Part shown: piece after piece, positions 48,134 through 59,164 of the stretch | Layout of the letters: the number at the start of each line of letters is the position of its first letter | Position numbering within the stretch: the stretch's first letter is position 1 | NCBI GenBank assembly: GCA_003024785.1 | Contig: PUQB01000103.1 | Location: 1 to 64,000, forward strand | Reading direction: 5' to 3' | Source of the DNA: Selaginella tamariscina | Taxonomy: Eukaryota; Streptophyta; Lycopodiopsida; Selaginellales; Selaginellaceae | DNA length: 64,000 bases | The notes under the pieces: generated by a model | The model's database searches: none | Seen by the model: the letters and a program-made list of their open reading frames with translations, nothing else | What the model was told of the DNA's origin: nothing | Made by a program: the position numbers and the translations under genes

Positions 48134-49280
48134 TGTTAAAGTTTTTACCTGAGCTTACTAGATACCAACTTTGGAATCTCTTTCTAGAAACATCATGAGA
48201 TTTAGTAAAGTAACCCATGTTAGAAATCCACCTCTTAGGAACTTACATCCCTAGTTGGCTAAGTCCACAAACAATGCTCACCTCGTGAGTCAGGATGCAT
48301 GGGCTAGTTGAATCGTTCTTAACTTGGTATGGATGAGGCGGTCAAAGGAAGGCCTCAACCACTATTCCTATGAAACGTGAATTCAACATGGATTAACTTT
48401 TTTTGGCTTAAACCATGGTTTTTACAATTCATAAATAGTAAACCCTAATTTTTAATATAAAATATATATTAATATTTTTTATAATGAATAAATTAAAAAA
48501 ATATTTACAAAATTAAAGAATATAAAATTAAATTTATGTATTTAATTTAATTTAAAATCATTATATAATTAGTTTAAAATTTGTTAATCTAAATCACTAT
48601 GGTTTATTTAATGATTTAAATTACGTTCTAAGTTAAAATTGTCTAAGTCAAAACTGTCAATCCTTGGAATTTGGACAATTTCTTTTAAGCTTGCAAACGG
48701 GTCAACAGACTAAAGAATTACTAACTCCTTAGATGTGACGTACTTGATCACAAGGGCAAAATTTTACCAAGGATAAGGGTAGGCTAACCCGAAGGTGATG
48801 GTGATTCAGGTTGCTCCACTGTGTCCAAGCTCTTTGATTATGTTGACTCTTGGGACATACCCTATCATGTGAAAGTTGAGGCAACACAATAGAGAGTTGT
48901 GATTTGACAACATAAATTTAGCTTGCACTAGTAAAAGAATAAGGAGCTCTCTCTTAAACTCATGAACTCTCACAATATATACACTACCTTATTTATGTGC
49001 TCCCCTTGTTTTTTTGACACTTAGACTCTAGGACCTAATTCTATCTCCTACCCCTAAACCTACCTTGGGGGGTAGGGCGAGGGGTCAACCCTAACCATAC
49101 CCAACATGCCAAACTTACTAGAGTCAATTAGGGATCTAATCGAGACATACAAACAAGGATAAACACTTAAATGCACTAAGCAAGGCTATTTTATACTACA
49201 TTTAGGGTTTATCACATAATTCAATAGATAATAACAATTAACTCCAAAATAAAAATAGAGGTCATAATAAAAATTAGGAC
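48134..49280 (-). repeat. 5' LTR of the old family E element
   Basis: An LTR of about 1.15 kb, distantly similar to the C LTR: same TGTTAAAG/TGTCAGAG end, the same order of landmarks such as the GGTTTATC(A) segment, and an end resembling GTCATAATAAAAATTAGGAC. It is much more diverged and shorter, so families C and E share ancestry. That makes C plausible as a non-autonomous derivative of an E-like element (inference). Confidence 0.68.
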
Positions 49281-49515
49281 CTAGTTATCTTATACTCTTG
49301 GGAGGCAAGTTAGGCAGCAAGTCTTCAGTAAACACATCAGAGTATTCTAACAAGAAGTACACCCAAAAAGGTTAAATTTGATTCAAGTGTCTACTTAGCC
49401 TCCTTCATGAAGCAAAGCCCAAAAGCCTTGATATCACAACCATTTTTTAGTGTTCTTTGCATTTGTCCACTCGACAACAAACAACTCACATTGTTAAAAG
49501 TTACATAGTGTGAGG
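49281..49515 (-). mobile_element. Ty3/gypsy fragment (PR-RT junction)
   Basis: The minus strand reads SDVFTEDLLPNLPPKS, the conserved start of the gypsy RT region (VFPE.LPGLPP), preceded by a short decayed protease tail. Family E appears to have inserted into this older copy at 49281. Confidence 0.6.
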
Positions 49516-50244
49516 AGATAAGCATGCAAAATTTTCCCACTCCCACAATTCACTTTGTTCTTTAGCATAGTTATGAACACAAACACGAGCCTTAGATTTT
49601 AGGAACTCAACCACGAAACACAATCGCAGCTCACAATATTCTAATGAATATTCACAGCTCACGATGGCTCTATGAATATTCACAATAACTACTAAGCTTG
49701 TTCACCATTGTGCAATATTTGCATGACTATAATTTGTGGCCATGCCCCTTGCTCTCAAGAACACTTACTTCATCCCACCATTGCGAAGAAGGATGCTTTC
49801 GTAGTATGCTAGATTGCTACGCCATACTTGTTGTGCCTTGGATTGCTGCGTGTGCCTTGGATTGTTGCATGCACCCTGGATTGCTGTGTGATGATACACC
49901 CTAGAAAGAATATTCTACAAGTATTTTGGTCGAGAATATTCTAAATAATTTTTCATGTGCCGTGATCCCGCTAGGATCACGGCCCGTGGTCGTAACTATG
50001 TTCTTCAATGACACCACATACCCGTAGTACCCATCAAAACCTTTCACATTCAATAATAAAAAGTTCAACTTAGCATTTCAATGATTTCACTCCCCTACTT
50101 GGATAGGTAAACCAATTCAGTCAATTGACTTCCTTGAGCAAAGTCGACCTTGATCGCCTGGTGTAGCTTGTGTTACTGTGAGTTTCGCCTCTCACACTAA
50201 ACCTGCAGAAAGAAAGTTGTGAGTTGAACATGTATTGATGAGTA
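49516..50244. other. Unassigned region with a short perfect hairpin
   Basis: No gene recognised. A perfect inverted repeat, CCGTGATCC / GGATCACGG, lies at 49960-49982 with a 5-base loop. There are short repeats of GCACCCTGGATTGCTGTG-like text near 49840-49890. Confidence 0.5.
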
Positions 50245-50850
50245 AGTTTCTCTCACGCCCAGCTAGTCCCACTGACAAGTACAACAGATCTCTCTTTGCC
50301 CTCGTCTAGTGGAAGGCTAGCTTGCGTGGTGCAAACAATACCTGTTTCGCTGTGGCAAGGTTCAATGTTGCGCCCTCGGGACAAAACCTTGCAAAGTGCC
50401 CAACTGTGCCACTTTGGTAACAGGCCTTTGGGTTCCCTGCTGCGTGGTTGTTGCCTTAGCACCTTCAACTTTCTTCGCGCCGCCCTTGAAGTTCCTAGAC
50501 TTGTACAGTTACTTGCCTAGACCATTGGCACCAGCAGAGGCTTGGCTTGCACCTCTGCGCCATAAGCTCTTTTTCTTACGATAGTTCTTTGAAGAGGTGT
50601 CATGATGGCCTACTTCCTTGTCCGTTTTCTTACGGTGCGCTCCATGATTTTCAACTTGGAAGGGCTACCCTCATCCAAAGTTGGCGAAGATGGCTAGTCT
50701 TCCTTTTTGCAACTACCACACTATTGAACTACCCGAAACTCGGCGTCGACCTTCGAGGCACTCTTTTGCTTAGTCGATTACTCGTGTCAGAACTAACTAG
50801 TCCGATCATGAACTCTTATGTGTCGATCCGCATCACCGCCTCGACAACAA
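50245..50850 (-). mobile_element. Decayed gag fragment with zinc knuckle
   Basis: Minus-strand frames give a basic linker (YRKKKSLWRRGASQASA, SRNFKGGAKKVEGAK) leading to a knuckle-like CYQSGTVGHFARFCPEGA near 50375-50430 and then a protease-like lead-in (LNLATAKQ). This is the C-terminal part of a retrotransposon gag. Fossil, several breaks. Family not determined. Confidence 0.6.
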
Positions 50851-51564
50851 GTTAGTGGCTGAAACAATTTAATGCAACACTGTGGGTGGAGTCTCTACTT
50901 GGAGAGTGTGTTGCCCACGATTTGGGCCATCATTCAGGAGCAACTTGGCCAAGCGCATGACTGGCAGGGTTGTGCGTATAATGCTTAGCTTGTATATGCC
51001 ACAGGTGCTGAGGTTCTTGTGCGATATCGCCACTTGTGCGAGAGTGCACATGTGTAACGAGAATTTTATCGTAAGTCCCTCAACCACTTGGGCAAAGGGA
51101 GGCCCTAGCCTGAACCCCTCTCCAGGTTTAAACACCCCGTGATGTTTACACGTGACAACATGCCACAGGTTTGTTGCACAAGTGGGTCAGACCGTACCGT
51201 GTGCTTACCCAGATTGGGCCTCAAGTGAACATGCATTCCACTACCGTGGTGCATGTGGTTCGGTCGAAACCATACCATTGCTGAGAAGAGGGGGTAGGCA
51301 TAGCATGTGCATGGCATGCTTAATGAACTGCGATCTAGTTTTGGCCAAAAGAGAGGGCTTCATTGTCGTATATCAAGCAACGGATGCGTTGAGCTTTGAT
51401 CTGACAATAAAGTTAATAGCCTCTGCTGCACAATGGCATTCCATATACTCCAAAATGGTAGGGCGTGGAACAGCGCTGGAACAGAAGACGTCTCACGCCG
51501 TCATGAACCTGCTGGAATTAAAACAAGAACAACAAGAACAAGAGGCCGCCCCGGCTTTTACACA
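50851..51564. other. Unassigned region between gag debris and the SAP-domain frame
   Basis: Moderate GC content with overlapping open frames on both strands (for example 51152-51628 plus) but no recognised domain. Bases 51130-51564 may include the 3' untranslated region of the minus-strand SAP-domain gene. Confidence 0.45.
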
Positions 51565-51859
51565 TTATTCCTCCATGTCTACCTCGGCAGTCTTTTCGTC
51601 GACGTACTCGTTAACCAACTCGGCATGAGTACCAACCGCCGGCAAGCCGAGCTGCTTGCAGAGAGCATGCAACTGCCGATACCCAAGGCTCTCAAAGTCA
51701 GTGGTCCCTATCGTACACGCAGCCTTGCGACATAAGACGATCTCTCTCCTCCGTGAGTGACACAAACTCTGTTTCCATCCACGTATCGTCCGGCTTGCAT
51801 TCCAGGGTCTTCTCCCAACTCTTGAGGTTCGCATCCAGATCAAGTTGTTCTTCTGCCAT
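51565..51859 (-). CDS. SAP-domain reading frame (end of a host gene)
   Basis: A likely start at 51859 gives MAEEQLDLDANLKSWEKTLE and then FVSLTEERDRLMSQG. After one frame change near 51730 the sequence continues LGYRQLHALCKQLGLPAVGT followed by HAELVNEYVDEKT, ending at 51565. The second part fits a SAP domain, the two-helix DNA-binding motif of nuclear proteins (LxxLCxxLGLPxxGxxxELV). About 95 residues in all. It starts only 11 bp beyond the stop assigned to the Crinkler-type gene on the same strand, and the upstream sequence in this frame reads sensibly too (CWFNLKPPRM). So this may be the C-terminal end of that gene rather than a separate one. Confidence 0.6.
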
Positions 51860-51870
51860 TCTTGGGGGTT

Positions 51871-53758
51871 TCAGATTAAACCAGCATATGGAGCCCCATT
51901 CACTGGTACCGCTACTTTACACTGCACAACACCTGCAAAAGACAAACAAACAAAAATAAAAGTTGTCCAAAAACACGGAAACGGAAGCTTACCTGCCACA
52001 GCTCGTTGCGAGACCTTTCCGGATTGTCGGTACGGCTGAAACCCAAAAGTAGGAAACCTGTTTGGGGGTAGGAGATACAGCAGCAGCACGTCCTTGTCTT
52101 TGTTTCCTACGTCGAACTCTGCACTCCAGGCTTTGAGTGCTTTCACGGCTTTCACCAGCGCCTCAATAGACGATGGGTGTGTCGGCGCTACGGTGATCTG
52201 CCCCAGCGTGCGTGGCGTGTGCACAAAGTCGAACACCGCATTGTTCTTCTTCAGAGGCCTCCATAAGTAATTCGCAGCATCCGCGCCTGCAGGACGAACA
52301 TCTTTTTAGTTCAGCATAACACACCACTCAAAGCATATGCTAACCTGCGGTCATTAACGCGTCTTCCAAATCCCATCGTAGTAGCGCAGTAAGAGACCAC
52401 CGTCAGAAATATCAATTTGCTGCTGCCGACCCGGACAGCTCGGGCATCTGTATTCTCCTTTAATAAGGACACCTTTCACAACAACACCTTTCACTTGAAC
52501 CTTCAGCTGGAGACAACTCATGTGGTACCACTGCTGACAGACGCTGCACTCTATCCAGTTCACCGTTGCCGTCTTCAATTTGTCCTCCTTCTTTTTGCAC
52601 TTTTGACAGTAAACGACATCAACCTGCAATGGATGGGTGAGCATCAACAAAGAAACGCATCGTCTACTTACCATCTGCATGCCCATGAGCTTCGTTTGCA
52701 GAGCCTGGCCAATCACATACTGCTCAAACACGAAGCCTCGCAATGCAGAATACTCCGGCAAGGGCTCCGAAGCTTCAATGAAGGTTCTAAGCTGCTCCAG
52801 GTTCTCCAGTACCAGGTAATTGGCATAAAGGTTCGCAACCTTTTCCGAGCAGAACTTGTACTGGAAGCTGCTCAAATCTCCAGACTTCGGCTGAAAATGG
52901 AAGAGTCTCCATGAAACACTCTGCGCGTTTGCTCTCTCCTGTAACACCGCCCACACGTTCTCGAGCTTGGTGTTAACGAGGCAGCGACTTATCTCTGCCG
53001 AGAATTCTTCTTCCGTAAGCTTGTCCTCATCCCAGACCCATAGGAAACGGGAATGCCTCCAAACCAATCGTATGCAATGTTAGCAGCATTCAACCTTTTG
53101 AGTGCTACCTTCCTCTCCCCCGACCCCTCTGGTAAAGACTCGGCCCGCTTTCTCCAAGACAGAACCAGGGCTGCGTACTCCGACTTGTTCCACGGAGGAA
53201 GATATCGCGTTTTCGTCGTCCGAAGCTTCCTGGCTGCTTTTGTGTTGTTATCATCCGGGGAGGCAGCAACGATGGCCCGAACTCCAATGAATCGGCCAGT
53301 GTCCACTCTCTGATCGATTAAATGGAAGCTGACGTGCTCGGAGAGGACCCGAACCGGCGGGTATTCGGACTTGGGCTTGACTTCTGCTTCACCGGCACGA
53401 AATTCCCACACGCGTGCCTCCGCTTCGTAGACGATGACCTCTTCCGGATACTGGATGCCCATTCTTATGATGAAGTACCACAGAAACGCAGACTTGCCCA
53501 CCCCAGAATTGCCGTTGATGTGGAACAGCCTGCCCGACACCTCGTGAAGCTCCCTGTACAGCTCCTCGAACAGACCGGCGAAGATTTCCCTCACGAACAG
53601 CAGCTCGCAGCTGGAATGGAAAGCCGTGCAGCTCCCGCAGATTGGAGGGGCAGGAATCCGCCGGGCTTGAAGTAATCGGGAGTCTTGGATCGCACATTCA
53701 TCCACCATTGCTGAGCCTGCGCATTCAGATCTCTCAAAGCTTCCTTCTCCCACGCCAT
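51871..53758 (-). pseudogene. Crinkler-type P-loop NTPase with PHD finger
   Basis: The start MAWEKEALRDLNAQAQQWW at 53758 is followed by LFVREIFAGLFEELYREL and the Walker A motif INGNSGVGKSAFLWYFI (about 53470-53520). Then come VSFHLIDQRVDTGRFIGVRA and RYLPPWNKSEYAALVLSW and the short WFGGIP motif. This order is that of the Crinkler/RHS-type NTPases known from protists, fungi and a few land plants. A PHD finger follows (YCQKCKKK, WIECSVCQQWYHMSCLQL, YRCPSC; Cys4-His-Cys3) at about 52430-52620, and two candidate introns of about 60 bp occur at 52287-52344 and 51933-51992. A PHD finger suggests a nuclear, chromatin-linked role (inference). The reading frame is not continuous; about three breaks. 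Confidence 0.72.
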
Positions 53759-53781
53759 GTCCGCGCCCTGGATTTAGGATT

Positions 53782-53790
53782 AAACCCTAA
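53782..53790 (-). promoter_or_regulatory. Telo-box close to the Crinkler-type start
   Basis: AAACCCTAA (plus strand) lies 24 bp upstream of the ATG at 53758 of the minus-strand gene, followed by a second CCTTAAACA-like copy. Telo-boxes of this form are common in 5' leaders of plant genes for nuclear and translation proteins. Confidence 0.4.
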
Positions 53791-53931
53791 ACCTTAAACA
53801 TGAAAATCATATAATAAGGGATTTTCATATTCTGCCCATATGAATAACCAAGGGTGACATCTGGCATGCAATCATCCCTGTTTATTTGCATAAACTGTAA
53901 AAGTAGACAGCAACACTTGGGGGTAGGAACA

Positions 53932-54452
53932 CTAAGCGGATGTCTTTGCTGATGTCGAAGTTATAGCTGGCCAGTTGGCCTCAGTCGTATATTTCGGAGG
54001 CTTGGTAGCATCGCTGCAGAAGAGAGTGACCTTGGCGCTCCGCTGATTGGAAGATACCGGAGAGAAGACGTAGCTGTCGACGTCAACGGATTCTCCTTTC
54101 TTGACGAATGTACCGAAGACGTTTATGCATAGCAGTTCACCATCTTCATGGGGAAAACAGTACGAGAACGGATCACTACAAAGAAAGCTCCGAGTGGTCT
54201 CGATCCCATAGAACATCCTGGAGATCCTGGATATCACAGCTCCTGAACCCAGTCTCATGAGCAACACACCTTTGCATAAACTAAAACACCAGCCTGCTCA
54301 AAACGCTGCCTGAGCCTCTTTTGAAGGTAAAGGGCTCTCAGAGAAACCGCCCACCAGGAAGACGTGCTTGATGCCAGCGCTGGACTCGTTGAGCTGAAGG
54401 TGAACATTATCTCAGGTTGATTTGAGACCATCTTGTCGAAACTCTTTTTCAT
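53932..54452 (-). pseudogene. C-terminal fragment of an HSPA12-like Hsp70 protein
   Basis: Minus-strand frames give MKKSFDKMVSNQ, IKHVFLVGGFSESP (the Hsp70/actin-fold phosphate and adenosine-loop signature), LQKRLRQRFEQAGV, and GSGAVISRISRMFYGIETTR. They then read GELLCINVFGTFVKKGESVD and VTLFCSDATKPPKY, ending at 53932. This order matches the C-terminal third of HSPA12A/B-type proteins, atypical Hsp70 relatives without the usual substrate-binding domain. The first two thirds of the family (the rest of the ATPase lobe) are absent upstream, where the DNA becomes AT-rich. The frame shifts twice, after GGFSESP and before GAVISRISRM. Best read as a 5'-truncated pseudogene; exon loss to an unseen upstream intron is an alternative. 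Confidence 0.7.
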
Positions 54453-54479
54453 GCCCGGGAAGAAAAGGATAATGTACAA

Positions 54480-55856
54480 TGTTATAAAGTAGTGTCCTAT
54501 ACGTGTATATATTTATAACTAGTGTCCTATATTGTATATATGGGTGATGACTTGACCTCCATGTGAAAATATTAATTTTACAAAGATAAACACCATAGCT
54601 CGTATGGTATATTCTTATAATAACATATGTTTACTATAATAAAGAGTATATGCACGAAATATACGTATATGTATGCATTTTTGTTGTATTTGCTATTGTA
54701 CCGTATATATAGTAGCACCAGACGGTTTAAACACATAACCACTCTTAAACCACAAACTAGTTTAAGTGTGCTAAGCAAAATTTTGACATAACCAATTCTA
54801 AGATTCTTAAGTTATTTTTCTTTATATTTCTAAATTAATTATTTCTCACTATGCACAAGTTAACTAACTTGAGACTTATACCCTTACTATCCATTTACAC
54901 CCTTATGTGCCTCGCCTGTTTTAAGGTTAAGGTTTAACGTATGGTTTTTATTATACAGAATCCAATTTTAACCAGGGTAAGTAATGATATACCCCTCTAA
55001 CAAAAACTATAGTACAAAAAAAAATGGGGTTTCATAAGTTGTTTGTAAAGATTGGGCACTGTTTTTATCACTATATTATAGAGTAAGTATTGTTTAATAC
55101 TCTTATAAGACATAAAACAATAAGATTTTGTTGTTACAAATGGATATTGATATGAGATATGAAGTATTGTATAATACCATTTTAGGATGGTATAAGACAT
55201 AAAATCATATAAAAAGATGTATATCAAAACATGATTTAACGTGCTATATACGAGGGTTCCACATTTACATCATTATCAAGACAACTCCAAACTACTAGTG
55301 AATAGTTAAACATCAAGTCAATAGAAGCCCATCTTTTATTTTAATCTAAATCATAGTTATTAGTTTTCTGATTGAAGTCCTATACTGAGAAGACAAGTCA
55401 AACATGATATTGACGTATAATATATAATTTGTTATTAGAAAATGTTCTAACTACAGTTAATAACCCACACAAACAAACACAGATTATGCATTTAATATAT
55501 AGGTGTCGCTGGCTCCCATAGTATTGGTTGTTAACAGTTTCTTATTAACAACTAATAATGTTAATTATTAAATAATAAGTATAGACCTTACATGTATGCA
55601 TCCAAAGGCTCCTTGGCCACATCTGTGTTGTCTTCTACGCAGATCTTTAGCTTTCTTATTCAAGATTTATAATATGTATTTATCTTTTTTCATATAATTT
55701 TCGGTTTGGGAACGATCAAGGTAAAAAATCATCTCTTTATGTCATCTGGCTGTACTTAAACTTTTAGTCAATCCTTTCGTGCAGTAGTCACTGAGGCGAT
55801 ATATACATCTAAAGGTATGAGTGTGTCTTGAACACATATATAAACCGGTTGAAGCT
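54480..55856. other. AT-rich intergenic and promoter region of the receptor kinase
   Basis: About 1.4 kb, AT-rich, with no recognised gene. 54605-54680 resembles 59128-59175 (TATGTTTACYATAATRAAGA, then GTATATRCAYG), so a short repeat flanks the gene island. Possible TATA sequences ahead of the receptor kinase lie at 55797-55805 (GATATATAC) and 55834-55842 (ATATATAAA); the first is better placed. Confidence 0.5.
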
Positions 55857-57059
55857 ATGAATGAGGTAGTAATACTCCTCTTGATAATATTTCCATTGGC
55901 AAACTGCCAGCAGTCAACTTCATCTCAGTTAAATAGCACTGCCGCTTGTTCTGATGCATACAAGTACCAATCCGACAGTCCAATTGGACAAAACATCCAG
56001 ACAGTGTTTGCAAACCTCCTCCGGGATGCACCTGCAACTGGCTATAATTCATCCACTGTAGGATCTTCTGGGAACACTGTTTACGGCCTGCTTAATTGCC
56101 GGGGAGATATTTCCACAGCTGAATGCCGGACATGTGCAACTGCCGCTGTACGCATTCTTAACAACAGTTGCGTGAGGAACTCGACTAAAGGCGGCAGGTA
56201 TTTAACTCTGATTTACATATAGAACCTTTTAATCTCTACCTAGGGTGTTACTTGATACATGTTCTCTTCGGTACGAGGACCACTTCTTTGCATCTACACT
56301 TGATACAGTCTCTGATCAGTCCAACTGTTCAAGTGGGGCCAATGCCAGTGCTGCTTACCGCGCTAATTATGATACTGCTGTTACATTCCTTCAAAATCAG
56401 GTTCCTACAAGGCCTAGGAAATTTGTTAGCACAGGTACACACACAGTTCTATTTCTTAAGAAATAATACACACTATTATTACAGTTGCTGGTTTTGGAAC
56501 TTCGTCGGCTGTATATGTACTTGGACAATGTATTCTCGACTTGAGTACAACAGACTGTTCTGCATGCCTGACTTCTGCTAGGAATGTGTTGTCCAGAAGT
56601 TGCCCCTCTGGAAATAGCGGGTTTTCCTATCTCCCAACTTGCATCATAGAGTTTGAAGGGGTTAAGTTCTTTCAAAGTGTTGCAGAAAATGCCACCCTTA
56701 GTACACCATCCAAAGGTAATGCATATTTGTTTGTACAATCGTATATCTACATTAGACTTGACTCACATACACTGTTTCTGCAGGTGGATCGTCCAAGGGT
56801 TTGGCGGTTGGTCTTCCAGTTGGAATAGGGGGAGCATTGGCCTTAGCCGCCTTGGGATTCTGGGTTTACAGGATGAGTCACAAAGGAAGAAAGAGATTGC
56901 AAAGAACCCCTGGTACGTCTCTAATATAATTCTTTTATAATAGTCTAACGATATGTTTTTCTCATTTTTATTATTTATTTATTGAGAATTGTCACCATTT
57001 CCTGTTTGTATTTTTCTCCATTTTATATCTACATACACGTAGGATTTACACAGTCGTCC

Positions 57060-57094
<35 letters not shown>

Positions 57095-57873
57095 TGCTTT
57101 TATGTATAATAGTAGGTTATATTGAATGTAGGGGAGCTGGATGAACTTCAGGCAACTTTACATCGAGGACCAGTCACATTCTCGTATGACCTCCTCCGAC
57201 GTGTAACACAAGATTTTAGTGATGACTATAAACTTGGAGAAGGGGGCTTTGGTTCTGTTACAAGGTTACGTAATTAAGAAAACATTAAACATAATTAGTA
57301 TTTAATTAGATAATTTCAACAGGGAACATTTAGCGATGGAACAGAGTAGCAATCAAGAAGCTTTCTGTAGCATCTAAGCAAGGAGAGACACAGTTTTTAA
57401 ACGAAGTTAAAGTGATTAGCAGTGTACAACATCGAAATCTTGTTAGACTGCTTGGGTGCTGTGTTGAAGGGACTGAGAGGCTCCTTGTTTATGAGTTCCT
57501 TAAGAATAACAGCCTTGAAAATGCACTATTTGGTATATATATGTGTGTGTGTATATACACACACACAAACGTATGTGTATGCGTGGGTATTAACGAAGAC
57601 ATGTTTGAGACAGGTTCTTCTGATGATAAACCGCAGTTGTCATGGGAAATGCGTTACAACATACTTATGGGAACTGCAAGAGGTCTCACCTACCTTCATG
57701 AAGACTCTCAAGTCCGTATAGTACATAGAGATATTAAACCTAGCAACATTCTTCTTGACGAAGCGTATGAAGCTAAGATTTCAGACTTTGGTTTGGCAAG
57801 GCTTTATGGTGAAGATGAAACCTCGGAGATCATTACAACTAAAGTAGCTGGGACATAGTAAGTATGTGTGTAT

Positions 57874-57924
<51 letters not shown>

Positions 57925-58117
57925 GAAAGTTAAATACATTCATTGTTACAGTGGTTACATGGCACCGGAGTATGCTTTCCATGGACATCTTAGTGAGAAG
58001 GCTGATGTTTTCAGTTTTGGCATTGTCATGTTAGAAACCGTGACTGGGAGGAAGAATAGAGACATCACCCTCCCAGGAGAACAGCAATATCTCCTTGAAT
58101 GGGTATGTGCTGTTCAG

Positions 58118-58149
<32 letters not shown>

Positions 58150-59064
58150 TGTGTGTGTATGAATACATACAGGGAAATTACATATATATTTACGTATATA
58201 CTGTTAAAATTTTAACAATTAAGTTTTTAAATACCGTTATATTTAAAAATAACAGTCGAACCATAAATAATTTTAATATTTAAGATTTTAATTTTTAGAA
58301 ACTAAACATTTTTAAATAGATAAAAGAAACAAGATTTATTTTAAGAACTTTACATAGTATTTCTAACAATGTTTAATATAAATTTCTGTTTTCATGTCCA
58401 AATATTAATCATTTTATTTAGAAATATTTATAAAAATTTATGTATTTTCTAAAAATATTTTTTAATAAGTACACAAACATTAAAACTGACGTTTAAAGGT
58501 AAAATGTAATTTTCATATGTAAATAAAAAGTATATATGTAATTTTCCTTTAAATATGACAAATATGAATAATGTGTGCATATTTAAAGCATAGATTTATA
58601 GGCTTGGCAACTGCACTCGGAAGGATCGTTAAGTAATCTCATAGATCCAAACCTAGTGAACTGTGAACAAAAGCCAATATTGGAGGTTATGCATATAGCA
58701 GTTATGTGTACTCAAGGCTCACCTCAAGCGCGGCCTTCAATGTCTCACGTTGTTGCAATGCTATCTGGCCATTCCAATGTACAGGTATGTGTGTGTATCT
58801 ATCTATAATACACATACACACACACACCACAATAATATTATAAATATTATATATATTTATAAACGCATGAAAAAAATAATAATAATAATAAAGAAAATGT
58901 GTTTATAGGTCCCATTGGGTGGCTCCTTTGACTTCGGTGCTTTAAGACCTCTGTCGTATGTGTCACAAGGAACATCTTCTTCTGCGGCGTCTAACGATCC
59001 AAAGCGTAATCAAAATCAGCTGAAAGAGCTTTCTAAGACATTTAGCCATCCTGAACCACGTTAA
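55857..59064 (+). CDS. Cysteine-rich receptor-like protein kinase (DUF26 / CRK), ten exons
   Basis: A plasma-membrane receptor kinase, about 656 residues. Exons: 55857-56197, 56244-56434, 56485-56715, 56784-56912, 57132-57264, 57323-57532, 57614-57857, 57952-58102, 58602-58784, 58909-59064, all with GT-AG introns. Residues 1-20 ([17 protein letters not shown]) form the signal peptide. Two DUF26 domains each carry C-x8-C-x2-C ([13 protein letters not shown] and [13 protein letters not shown]). A single membrane span ([20 protein letters not shown]) is in exon 4. The kinase shows [49 protein letters not shown] and a C-lobe ending in a Ser-rich tail. All catalytic residues are present. Two one-base shortfalls break the frame: at the end of exon 5 (GSV before the expected YK) and in exon 6 (DGTE before AIKKL). 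Both lie in two- or three-base runs, so they may be sequence errors. CRKs act in immunity and stress signalling; the ligand is unknown. Confidence 0.92.
57063..57092 (+). repeat. (AC)n microsatellite in intron 4 of the receptor kinase
   Basis: About 15 uninterrupted AC units within the 219-bp intron 56913-57131. Confidence 0.95.
57879..57920 (+). repeat. (TG)n microsatellite in intron 7 of the receptor kinase
   Basis: About 21 pure TG units, preceded by TG/TATG variants from 57864, filling most of the 94-bp intron 57858-57951. Confidence 0.95.
58119..58148 (+). repeat. (CA)n microsatellite in intron 8 of the receptor kinase
   Basis: About 15 CA units near the 5' end of the 499-bp intron 58103-58601, followed at once by TTGTGTGTGTAT, so a short local hairpin is possible. 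Confidence 0.95.
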
Positions 59065-59164
59065 GGATTTTATATATATTTCATACAATATTAATATTTC
59101 AAAGATATCGCTATGTTCAGCTGTATAATGTAGATGGTATGTTTACCATAATGAAGAGTATATA

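Noticed and set aside
51152-51628. 158-codon plus-strand frame
   Set aside because: It overlaps the SAP-domain gene on the other strand, has no recognised motif and looks like an antisense frame.
41510-53800. Telomere-like CCCTAAACCCTAA strings
   Set aside because: Those near 41525 and 46910 are single copies inside C LTRs; the one at 53782 is a lone telo-box. No array, so no telomeric sequence.
57866-58162. Open frame reading [11 protein letters not shown] around 57866
   Set aside because: It is the translation of a (TG)n microsatellite in intron 7 running into exon 8.
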